Shown: positions 1 to 5,835, counted from the first letter of the stretch. The stretch: 6,138 nt of DNA from Gammaproteobacteria bacterium (GCA_027001525.1 JALTMR010000190.1:1-6138), one strand, 5' to 3'. Notes: generated from the letters alone by a model not told the origin. Program-made: numbers and translations.

Positions 1-9
1 ATCCATCCC

Positions 10-29
10 ACCAGTTCTGAAGAACTGGT
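10..29. repeat. 20-bp perfect palindrome upstream of the gamma carbonic anhydrase gene
   Basis: The two 9-bp arms ACCAGTTCT and AGAACTGGT are separated by GA. As RNA this would fold into an 8-bp stem with a TGAA loop. It is followed by CACGCTTGTTT, a weak T-rich tail. It could be the terminator of a gene lying left of the window or an operator for the downstream gene, whose ribosome binding site begins 12 bases later. The symmetry is certain; the function is not. Confidence 0.45.
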
Positions 30-56
30 CACGCTTGTTTAGGAGATTTCAAGAAA

Positions 57-593
57 ATGGCTATTCGCAGCTACCAGGGGCACAGCCCCACTATTGCCTC
101 CAGCGCCTATGTCGATGATGCTGCTGTGGTGATCGGGGACGTCACCATCGGCGCAGACAGCTCCATCTGGCCGATGGTCGCCATTCGCGGTGACGTGCAC
201 CGTATAACCATTGGCCAGCGCAGCAATATTCAGGACGGTGCCGTGCTCCACGTCACGGCAGACAACCAGTTCAACCCCGGTGGCTTTCCCCTTAGCCTCG
301 GCGATGGTGTCACCGTGGGCCACAATGCCACGCTCCACGCCTGCACCATTGAGGACTATGCCCTCATCGGCATGGGTGCCACCGTGCTCGACGGAGCACT
401 TGTGCAGGCAAAAGCAATGGTGGGTGCCGGGACGGTGGTCGCCCCGGGCAAAGTCATCGAAGGAGGTTACTTGTGGCTCGGCAGCCCGGCAAGAAAAGTG
501 CGTGCTCTGACGGAAAATGAACTGGCCTACCTGACGTTTTCAGCCCGCCACTACGTCGACCTGAAAAACAGACACCAGGCCGAACAAAGCTAG
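57..593 (+). CDS. yrdA: Gamma-class carbonic anhydrase-like hexapeptide-repeat protein (YrdA family)
   Basis: A 178-aa cytoplasmic protein of the left-handed beta-helix (hexapeptide repeat) fold, closely matching E. coli YrdA (about 184 aa) in length and motifs. Repeats of the V-I-G-D-V-x-I-G type run through about residues 18-140. RGDVHRITIG (44-53) and NIQDGAVLHVT (57-67) are family signatures. The three expected metal-binding histidines are H65, H89 (VGHN) and H94 (TLHAC), so a trimer with metal at the subunit interfaces is predicted. Family members bind Zn or Fe; many YrdA-type proteins have no demonstrated carbonic anhydrase activity, so the reaction (CO2/bicarbonate interconversion) is inferred. 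The ATG is preceded by AGGAGA (41-46), 10 bases upstream, with AAGAAA directly before the start. It converges with the arsenite methyltransferase gene across a 46-base gap. Family assignment is secure; physiological role is not. Confidence 0.93.
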   Translation: MAIRSYQGHSPTIASSAYVDDAAVVIGDVTIGADSSIWPMVAIRGDVHRITIGQRSNIQDGAVLHVTADNQFNPGGFPLSLGDGVTVGHNATLHACTIEDYALIGMGATVLDGALVQAKAMVGAGTVVAPGKVIEGGYLWLGSPARKVRALTENELAYLTFSARHYVDLKNRHQAEQS

Positions 594-639
594 CCCCCTC
601 CCCGAGCAGCAGGGGACAGGCTCAAACACACGAGGCCGG

Positions 640-1494
640 CTAGCAAGCAGGCTTGACCCCTTCGATGGTGGCGGAGACAACGTAATCGGTCACGTTGTGA
701 TCCGGTGCCCAGTCGCGGATGAACGCCTTCGACTCGTCTTTGGGCTCGATACGAACATCCACAAAGCCTGCGGCCGTGATCATCGCCGCCAGCTCATCGA
801 CCAGGGAAGCGTTGCCCATGCAGCCGGCAATCAGATCGGCGTCGTTGCGCATCGCTTCCGGCAGCTCCACTGTGGCCACCACGTCGGATATGGCCAAACG
901 CCCCCCCGGTTTGAGTACGCGAAAAGCCTCTTTAAATACCTGGGGTTTGTTGGGCGAGAGATTGATAACGCAGTTGGAGATGATGACATCGGCACTCTCA
1001 TCCGCCAACGGCAGGTGCTCAATCTCGCCCAGACGAAATTCGACGTTGGTGAATTTTCCCTTCACGGCATTGCTGCGCGCTTTACTCAGCATATCCGGGG
1101 TCATGTCGATGCCGATGACGTGACCGCTTTCGCCCACTTCGTGGGCAGCCAGAAAGCAGTCAAACCCACCGCCGGCCCCCAGATCGACCACCGTTTCGCC
1201 CGCTTTCAGTGAGGCGATGGCGCGGGGGTTACCACAGCCCAGCCCCATGTCCGCACCGGCGGGAGCCTTGGCCAGATCCTCTTCGCTATACCCCAGGCGG
1301 GTGGAGATCAGGGTGTTGATCGCCACATCATCAGAGACGCCGCAACAACTGCTCTCGATACCGCACTTGTCACCCCCGCTGCTGGCATTGGCGACCTGGG
1401 CGTAGGCATCGCGCACACTCTGGCGGTGTTCGTCCTGGACAGAGTGGTCATTCTCTGACGTTGATTTGGTTGGGCTACAGCAATTGGCCATCAT
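640..1494 (-). CDS. arsM: Arsenite S-adenosylmethionine methyltransferase
   Basis: A 284-aa cytoplasmic methyltransferase that transfers methyl groups from S-adenosylmethionine to As(III), giving methylated and partly volatile arsenicals. The SAM-binding motif I is VVDLGAGGGFD (102-112), with the acidic GIDMTPDML (128-136) after strand 2. Cysteines sit where ArsM proteins bind arsenite: C50/C51 (SSCCG), C87 (GLGCGNP), C175 (SNCVINL) and C225 (AGCMGN). There is also an N-terminal Cys pair C5/C6, C44, C113 and a C-terminal C284. AGAAGG (1500-1505) lies 5 bases before the first ATG and 8 before an immediately following second ATG (1489-1491), so either Met may be the start. No arsR, arsB or arsC lies next to it in this window. 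The upstream region is short: only about 35 bases separate the start from repeat copy 1, so any promoter must lie in or overlap that repeat. I saw no convincing -35/-10 pair there. Confidence 0.95.
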   Translation of the reverse strand: MMANCCSPTKSTSENDHSVQDEHRQSVRDAYAQVANASSGGDKCGIESSCCGVSDDVAINTLISTRLGYSEEDLAKAPAGADMGLGCGNPRAIASLKAGETVVDLGAGGGFDCFLAAHEVGESGHVIGIDMTPDMLSKARSNAVKGKFTNVEFRLGEIEHLPLADESADVIISNCVINLSPNKPQVFKEAFRVLKPGGRLAISDVVATVELPEAMRNDADLIAGCMGNASLVDELAAMITAAGFVDVRIEPKDESKAFIRDWAPDHNVTDYVVSATIEGVKPAC

Positions 1495-1529
1495 TTTTTC
1501 CTTCTGGCTTGTAGTTAAGTTGAGCCCCT

Positions 1530-1693
1530 AGGAGCTTGTCGGATTTAGGTAATCGTAGCGAGCATGGTGGGAGGGTGTGTGCAAATATTCACGATTTTGA
1601 GGCGCATAGTGGGGCTATGCAACGAAAAATCGGGGACATTTGAACCGCTCTCCCACCAGCGCAGTAGATTATTCCTAAATCCGACAGGCTCCT
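1530..1693. repeat. 164-bp MITE-like hairpin repeat, copy 1
   Basis: It begins AGGAG and ends CTCCT with 20-bp terminal inverted repeats that differ at one position, a G-T wobble. The symmetry continues inward almost to the centre: blocks TAATC, TGGTGGGAG, CAAAT and CGATTTT on the left recur in reverse complement on the right. It closes at the apex GCATAG (1604-1609), loop TGGGG, CTATGC (1615-1620). The dinucleotide TA stands at both edges (1529-1530 and 1693-1694), and the flanking CT/AG extends the symmetry. It matches copy 2 at 5074-5237 with no gaps and about 18 differences. It carries no credible gene; a 66-codon open frame running from 1789 to 1589 across it has no support. It fills most of the gap between the cytochrome stop and the arsM start. 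Confidence 0.9.
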
Positions 1694-1772
1694 AGCTTCA
1701 GGGGCACTGTCGCTGCATGTTGGTCGCGAAAAGAAGATAAACCTAACCACAAACAGTGATAGAGAATATCCC

Positions 1773-2978
1773 CTAATCTTGATTGGCATAGAAATCGGCG
1801 ATGGCTAAAAGTTCCAGCTGACTCAGGGTCTGGGTTATCTTGCGCATCGCGTTATTGTCGCGCTCACCGTGTTGATACTGACGCAGGGCATTGACGATAT
1901 AACCCTCAACCTGGCCACTAATGGCCGGGCGGCTGGGGTTCTGGCTGTGGCCGTTATAACCGTGGCAGGTGTTGCAGGCCTTGGCGAGTTTTTTGGGCTT
2001 TTTAAACTGCCGCACCCGCACGGGCTGGTGTGGCAAGCCGGCGTAATAATCCGCCAGCGCGGTGATTTCAGGCTCGCTCAGGGAAGCGACAGCCCGCGCC
2101 ATTTTTTCACTCTTGCGCTCACCCTGCTGATAGCCCTGCATGGCACGAATGAAATAATCCCGGTCTTGTCCGGCCAGGCTCGGCACACTCTTTTTGCGGC
2201 TATTGCCATCATCCCCATGACAGCCATTGCAAGATGTCACCCGTTCGGGCGCCTCCGCCGCCCTGGCAGGCAGCTCGTCGGCCCTCTCGGGCGGCTGATT
2301 GGCGTAGTAGAAGCTGAGCTGCTCCAGCTGGTAAATAGAAAGGCCAGAGACCGCCTCCCCCATAATCACATGGGAGCGCTGCTGGCGCTGGTATTCGCTC
2401 ATCGCGCCCAGCAGGTATTCAAAAGCCAACCCATTGAGCTTTGGCACACCGGCCTGAACCGGCAGACCGTGGCAGCTGGCGCACTGGCTGCGGGCCAGCC
2501 GTTCGCCGCCCACAAGCGGATCGTCGGTGGCAGAAAACTCGGGGAAGGCCTCAACCCCCACGCCATCACCCTGCCATGCCAGATCCTGGGACGCATAGTA
2601 GGCAGCCAGCTGCTTCACGTCCTTGAGGGTAATGCCGCTGATGGCCGCTTCCATGTCTGCGTGATGACGAATCCCCATGGTGTAGGTGCGCATGGCGAAA
2701 ACGAGGTAATCGATGTTCTGACCTGCCAGGTAAGGCTCTTCGCCGCTGCTGTCGGCTCCGGTCTCTCCGTGGCACTCAGCGCAGTGACCCACCATCGTCT
2801 CCAACGATGCGCTGTGTTCGATGGGAGGGACGACGTCCACGGGGGCCGTGACGTTTTCAACGGCGTCATTCTCCCACAGCGAATAGATAATCACCCCCAG
2901 CAGCGGGATAAAAATATAGGGCTTCATCCCGAGGCTGATTCGGGGGATTGCGTAGGGAGACCCACCTTGCTCATTCAT
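1773..2978 (-). CDS. Membrane-anchored tetraheme cytochrome c with four c4-like domains
   Basis: A 401-aa electron-transfer protein expected on the periplasmic face of the inner membrane. After a short N-terminus, residues 20-35 (PYIFIPLLGVIIYSLW) form one hydrophobic segment with no clear cleavage site, so it is probably an uncleaved anchor. Four class I haem-binding motifs follow: CAECH (66-70), CASCH (166-170), CNGCH (250-254) and CNTCH (335-339). Each is followed by a (P)xLxGQ-type turn, a Y-rich helix and a probable axial Met (M109, M206, M293, M378), and ends in a YYA/FYA helix. This is the cytochrome c4 pattern; c4 itself has two such domains in about 190-210 residues, so this is about double. 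The start is supported by GGGGAG 8 bases upstream; an alternative Met at residue 18 (2925-2927) lacks a ribosome binding site. It is divergent from the exonuclease gene across about 170 bases. The redox partner is unknown: no oxidase or reductase gene is adjacent. Confidence 0.92.
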   Translation of the reverse strand: MNEQGGSPYAIPRISLGMKPYIFIPLLGVIIYSLWENDAVENVTAPVDVVPPIEHSASLETMVGHCAECHGETGADSSGEEPYLAGQNIDYLVFAMRTYTMGIRHHADMEAAISGITLKDVKQLAAYYASQDLAWQGDGVGVEAFPEFSATDDPLVGGERLARSQCASCHGLPVQAGVPKLNGLAFEYLLGAMSEYQRQQRSHVIMGEAVSGLSIYQLEQLSFYYANQPPERADELPARAAEAPERVTSCNGCHGDDGNSRKKSVPSLAGQDRDYFIRAMQGYQQGERKSEKMARAVASLSEPEITALADYYAGLPHQPVRVRQFKKPKKLAKACNTCHGYNGHSQNPSRPAISGQVEGYIVNALRQYQHGERDNNAMRKITQTLSQLELLAIADFYANQD

Positions 2979-3150
2979 GCTTCAGACTCCCCATCTTGTG
3001 GTCCACTGGCGTTATCAATTGATCGCTGCATGATATTCGTTTGCCCCTGGCTTGACCAGTGTATGGCCTGCCGGGGACATCACATTAAAGCCACCTCTCC
3101 ATTAGTCCGACTACACTGAAACATCCCTTAAAAAGAATCATAAGCAGCTG

Positions 3151-3660
3151 ATGCCAGAGACATTTATTCCCACCATTATCGACGTTGAAGCCTCGGGTTT
3201 TGGCCAGGGCAGCTATCCCATCGAGATAGGCGTTGCCCTGCCTGACGGCCAGACGGCCTGTTTTCTCATCAAACCTCACGAGGAGTGGAACCACTGGGAT
3301 GCGGCGGGGGAGAAAGCCCACGGCATCAGCCGCGAGCTATTGGCAAAGCAGGGAAAATCACTGAGCGTCGTCGCCCAGACGCTGAACACGCTACTGGCAG
3401 GAAAAACGGTGTACAGCGATGCCTGGAGTTTCGACAGCAGCTGGATCGCCCTGCTCTACCATAAAGCCGAACTGCCCCAGATGTTCAAAATTGACCAGCT
3501 GCAGACCTTGTTCCAGGAGATGCACTATGAGCTGTGGCACCCCACCCACGAACGGGTGCGCCGAGACCTCAACATCACACGCCACCGCGCCAGCTCGGAT
3601 GCCTATCTGATCCAGCAGACCTTTCTGCGAGCCACCCTGATGTCAAAGGGCCCCCAGTGA
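3151..3660 (+). CDS. DEDDh-family 3'-5' exonuclease (RNase T/DnaQ-like)
   Basis: A compact 169-aa protein that is just a DnaQ-type exonuclease domain, with no polymerase or extra domain. Exo I is IIDVEASGFG (9-18) with metal ligands D11 and E13. Exo II is YSDAWSFDSSW (88-98) with D95 as the likely ligand. Exo III is HRASSDAYLI (145-154) with H145 and D150, giving the DEDDh subclass. Conserved HGIS (57-60) is also typical. It should remove nucleotides from DNA or RNA 3' ends using two divalent metal ions; the natural substrate cannot be told from sequence. There is no strong ribosome binding site (AAGCAGCTG precedes the ATG), so expression may be low or the start may be imperfect, but the Exo I motif so near the N-terminus fits this start. 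Its last 18 bases overlap the end of the gene on the other strand. Confidence 0.9.
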   Translation: MPETFIPTIIDVEASGFGQGSYPIEIGVALPDGQTACFLIKPHEEWNHWDAAGEKAHGISRELLAKQGKSLSVVAQTLNTLLAGKTVYSDAWSFDSSWIALLYHKAELPQMFKIDQLQTLFQEMHYELWHPTHERVRRDLNITRHRASSDAYLIQQTFLRATLMSKGPQ

Positions 3661-4413
3661 AGGGGAGCGGATGTGGCGCAGGGCATCCAGCGCCTCTTGC
3701 CGTGCGCTGACCTCTTTCACTGCCTTTTTGAAAAAACCGCGCAGTGAACCTTTCAACAGCCCGGTAACATCGGCAACGGGAAGCCCTTTCAAGACACAAA
3801 AGATGGCCAGAGCGTAGGTCACCTCAGTTTCCGCCAGAAAACCGCTGCGATCCATCGCTGCCGAGCGACAACCACCGCAGCCCCCGCCACGAAAGGGGTG
3901 GGCCGTATTCGCCATGATGATGCCAAACCCCATATAGACCGCCACCACCTCCATCAGATGCAGCCACTGATCTTCATCACAAGGGGGCGCCTCGGGGGCT
4001 AAACCACCCAAATGGTGGGCCAGTGCGTGCGCGTAATTGGCAATCATGACCTGCGGATTAGCCACCTGCTGAGGTTCGTAGAACAGCGTTAACTTAAGCT
4101 CTGCGGCATTTTCCAGCACTTGACGACTGCTGGCTTCAGCCGTGGGGTCAGCATCGTATTCATGGTGGTTGATGAGACGGGTGGGCCAGTGGGCAAGGCC
4201 GGCATAGCCTTTGACGCGATCGAGGATCAGCCCGGCCATACCCTCAACGCTCGCTTCGCGCCCCGGAAAGTGGCGGTTGCTGGGGGTCACCAATACTGCC
4301 TCGTTAAATCGCTCGTTACCGAAGTTTCTCAGCGCCCAGCCAAAACCGCTGAAGAGCCATGTCACCACATCCTCTTCAAGCAAGGGCTGTTTTTTAAACA
4401 GGCCAAACACCAT
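3643..4413 (-). CDS. Uncharacterised 256-aa protein, degenerate zincin (HExxH-like) relative
   Basis: I do not recognise a named gene. Residues 16-32 (VVTWLFSGFGWALRNFG) and a V-TPSNRHFPG stretch (42-51) start the protein. In the middle is HALAHH (129-134), and 20 residues later EVVAVYMGFGIIMAN (155-169). This spacing resembles uncharacterised bacterial proteins that, as I remember them, carry an HELGH motif followed by a TVFFGLGIFTAN-type helix, that is, gluzincin-like metallopeptidase folds. Here the catalytic Glu is Ala130 (codon GCA), so metal binding is possible but peptidase activity is doubtful. A Gly/Cys segment, GGGCGGC (176-182), follows. No signal peptide or clear membrane span is seen, suggesting a cytoplasmic protein. 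AAGAG about 7 bases before the ATG is a fair ribosome binding site. Its 3' end overlaps the exonuclease gene tail by 18 bases, and it is divergent from the rhodanese gene. That it is a real gene is likely; the family link is from memory. Confidence 0.78.
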   Translation of the reverse strand: MVFGLFKKQPLLEEDVVTWLFSGFGWALRNFGNERFNEAVLVTPSNRHFPGREASVEGMAGLILDRVKGYAGLAHWPTRLINHHEYDADPTAEASSRQVLENAAELKLTLFYEPQQVANPQVMIANYAHALAHHLGGLAPEAPPCDEDQWLHLMEVVAVYMGFGIIMANTAHPFRGGGCGGCRSAAMDRSGFLAETEVTYALAIFCVLKGLPVADVTGLLKGSLRGFFKKAVKEVSARQEALDALRHIRSPSLGAL

Positions 4414-4446
4414 GTCGATTCTCTTGATATTCGCAAGGAGGCGGCG

Positions 4447-4452
4447 AGTATA
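4447..4452 (-). promoter_or_regulatory. Possible -10 element for the 256-aa protein gene
   Basis: On the minus strand this reads TATACT (5 of 6 to TATAAT), about 34 bases upstream of the start codon. No good -35 is visible at 16-18 bases further upstream, so this is a suggestion only. Confidence 0.35.
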
Positions 4453-4498
4453 CCGCAGGCCTCGCCAGGCCGTAGAAAAGCAAATGGGCAGGATGGGG

Positions 4499-4504
4499 TA
4501 TAAT
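4499..4504 (+). promoter_or_regulatory. -10 element (TATAAT) for the rhodanese gene
   Basis: A perfect TATAAT lies 34 bases before the rhodanese ATG, in the 125-base divergent gap. The -35 region is poor (nothing close to TTGACA at 16-18 bases), so the promoter may be weak or activator-dependent. It is back to back with the minus-strand TATACT at 4447-4452, so the two divergent transcripts may share control. Confidence 0.5.
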
Positions 4505-4538
4505 CGCCGCTTTCGAATCTAAGTGGAGTCACCTTGCG

Positions 4539-5075
4539 ATGAGTGATCAGGTCATAATTGATGTGCGTGAAGAGGATGAATTTGCCGTCGAACACATCGA
4601 GCATTCCATCAGCATTCCGCTGTCCAAGTTCAACAGCCTGGCTCCCGGCATTCTCAATCAGCTAGGTGAGCGCAACATCGTCATCATGTGCCGCAGCGGC
4701 GTACGCGCCAAGCAGGCTCAGGCCATGGCACTGGGCCTGGGGTTCAACGACGCCCACACCTATGAAATCTACCAGGGCGGTATTATCGAATGGAAAAAGC
4801 AGGGCAAGGCAACCGTTGCCAAGCCTAAAAAGGCCCCGCTGCCCCTGATGCGCCAGGTGCAACTGGTGGTGGGCCTGGGCGTACTGACTTTTGGCCTGCT
4901 GGCCCTGTTCGTGAACCCGCTCTTCGCCTGGGGCGCCGCGGCGTTTGGCGCGGGCCTGACCATGGCCGGCATCTCCGGTTTCTGCCCCCTGGCCAATGCG
5001 TTGGGCATGCTGCCCTGGAACCGGGGCGATGCGCTGGCCAAACGCGAACTTTGCCAAATGAGCAAGGGCGGTTAG
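4539..5075 (+). CDS. Rhodanese-like domain fused to DUF2892 membrane hairpin (YgaP-like)
   Basis: A 178-aa inner-membrane sulfurtransferase-type protein. The N-terminal half (about 1-90) is a single rhodanese domain beginning almost at once with IIDVREEDEF (6-15). The active-site loop CRSGVR (51-56) has catalytic C51, which would carry a persulfide, and ends in the typical YQGGIIEWK (78-86). A basic linker (95-98) leads to two predicted membrane helices at about 107-125 and 128-147, then GFCPLANALGMLPWN (147-161), the DUF2892 signature. E. coli YgaP has the same architecture and size class. The ATG has TGGAG 10 bases upstream; a TTG five bases earlier leads straight to a stop and is excluded. 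The TAG stop lies exactly at the left end of repeat copy 2, and its last base is the first G of the repeat's GGAG. The sulfur donor and acceptor are unknown. Confidence 0.93.
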   Translation: MSDQVIIDVREEDEFAVEHIEHSISIPLSKFNSLAPGILNQLGERNIVIMCRSGVRAKQAQAMALGLGFNDAHTYEIYQGGIIEWKKQGKATVAKPKKAPLPLMRQVQLVVGLGVLTFGLLALFVNPLFAWGAAAFGAGLTMAGISGFCPLANALGMLPWNRGDALAKRELCQMSKGG

Positions 5076-5237
5076 GAGTCTTTCGGACTTAGGTAATCGT
5101 AGCGAGCATGATGGGAGAGCGAGTGCAAATTTTTACGATTTTGAGGCGCATAGTGGGGCTATGTCACGAAAAATCGGGGAAATTTGAACCACTCTCCCAC
5201 CAGCGCAGTAGGTTATTCCTAAGTCCGAAAGACTCCT
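5074..5237. repeat. 164-bp MITE-like hairpin repeat, copy 2
   Basis: Same length and same orientation as copy 1, with about 18 base differences and no gaps. The terminal 20-bp arms are perfect reverse complements (AGGAGTCTTTCGG inward on both ends). The apex is GCATAG (5148-5153), loop TGGGG, CTATGT (5159-5164). The left flank is TA (5073-5074), and the right edge reads TG (5237-5238), perhaps a decayed TA. It begins within the rhodanese stop codon and fills most of the gap between two convergent genes, where such a strong RNA hairpin could also help to end transcription. Confidence 0.9.
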
Positions 5238-5262
5238 GGTATCGTTTGACAAGCCAATAAGC

Positions 5263-5288
5263 CGGGACAACACACGGCGTTTGTCCCG
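5263..5288. terminator. Probable factor-independent terminator, mainly for yaeQ
   Basis: A perfect 8-bp stem, CGGGACAA paired with TTGTCCCG, encloses a 10-base loop. It starts just 1 base after the yaeQ stop codon on the minus strand, where it is followed by GCTTATT. On the plus strand it is followed by ATTATTT, so it may also serve the rhodanese transcript. The T-runs are short, so efficiency is uncertain. Confidence 0.6.
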
Positions 5289-5289
5289 A

Positions 5290-5835
5290 TTATTTCGCCG
5301 CCTTCCAGCTCGTCAACGCCACGTCCACCATTCCCGAATCGTCACCGACCCAAATCTGGCCGTCCTGAATATTGCACTGCAGGCGCATGGTTCTGGCCGT
5401 AAATCGGGTCAGTGCGGCTACCGATTCATCCGCCACGCTGACAACCTCCAGATTGGAAAAACGCTGTAGCTTAGCCCTGTTTTGTTCCCACCAGACCTGG
5501 GCGCTGCGTTGCTGATAGGTGTAGATCGATACCTTTTCAGCCCTGGCGCAGGCTTTGCGAACACGTTTTTCGTCCGGTTGGCCGAGATCGACCCACAAAC
5601 CGATCTCATCGGAAAGGCTGCGCTGCCATAACTCCGGCTCATCATCTTCGCTCAACCCTTTGGTAAATTGCAGCCCCTCCTGTGCGTTCAGAGCAAAGGC
5701 GAGCAGGCGCACCATCATTCGCGCGTCACTTTCGGAGGGGTGTCGGGCGAGGGTCAGCGAGTGGCTGTAGTAATAGTGCCGGTCCATGTCGGCAATGTGC
5801 AGTTCGGCTTTAAAAATCGTCGCCTTCAGTGCCAT
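5290..5835 (-). CDS. yaeQ: YaeQ family protein
   Basis: A 181-aa cytoplasmic protein, the same length as E. coli YaeQ. It starts MALKATIFKAEL and has the family blocks HYYYSHSLTLARHPSESDARMM split over about residues 20-41, EPELWQ (66-71), and EIGLWVDLGQPDEKR (77-91), followed by RAEKVSIYTY (98-107). YaeQ structures have a PD-(D/E)xK nuclease-like fold, but no catalytic activity is firmly established; older work linked it to RfaH-independent haemolysin expression, so the function remains open. Only a weak GGGAT-type ribosome binding site precedes the ATG. It lies between the terminator hairpin and a divergent promoter region, so it is probably monocistronic. Confidence 0.95.
   Translation of the reverse strand: MALKATIFKAELHIADMDRHYYYSHSLTLARHPSESDARMMVRLLAFALNAQEGLQFTKGLSEDDEPELWQRSLSDEIGLWVDLGQPDEKRVRKACARAEKVSIYTYQQRSAQVWWEQNRAKLQRFSNLEVVSVADESVAALTRFTARTMRLQCNIQDGQIWVGDDSGMVDVALTSWKAAK

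Noticed and set aside
599..616. TCCCC/GGGGA inverted repeat between yrdA and arsM as a terminator
   Set aside because: The stem is only 5 bp and there is no T-run on either strand.
1589..1789. 66-codon open frame on the minus strand across repeat copy 1
   Set aside because: It runs through the hairpin repeat, has no ribosome binding site or recognisable domain, and the repeat explains the sequence better.
3014..3023. ATCAATTGAT palindrome upstream of the cytochrome as an FNR-type site
   Set aside because: FNR sites are TTGAT-N4-ATCAA; here the half-sites are in the opposite order with no spacer, so it does not fit. A 10-bp palindrome may occur by chance.
1869..3119. 416-codon plus-strand open frame opposite the cytochrome gene
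   Set aside because: It is the antisense shadow of a gene with four CXXCH motifs; its translation is compositionally odd with no domain, and codon structure favours the minus strand.
640..5075. arsM, cytochrome and rhodanese genes as one arsenic or sulfur gene cluster
   Set aside because: Genes alternate strands, are separated by repeats and unrelated genes, and lack arsR, arsenite oxidase or sulfide oxidation genes; co-function would be speculation.
1530..5237. CRISPR array, tRNA or rRNA, or integrase-type mobile element in the window
   Set aside because: There are only two repeat copies 3.5 kb apart with no spacers; no cloverleaf, rRNA segment, transposase or integrase is seen.
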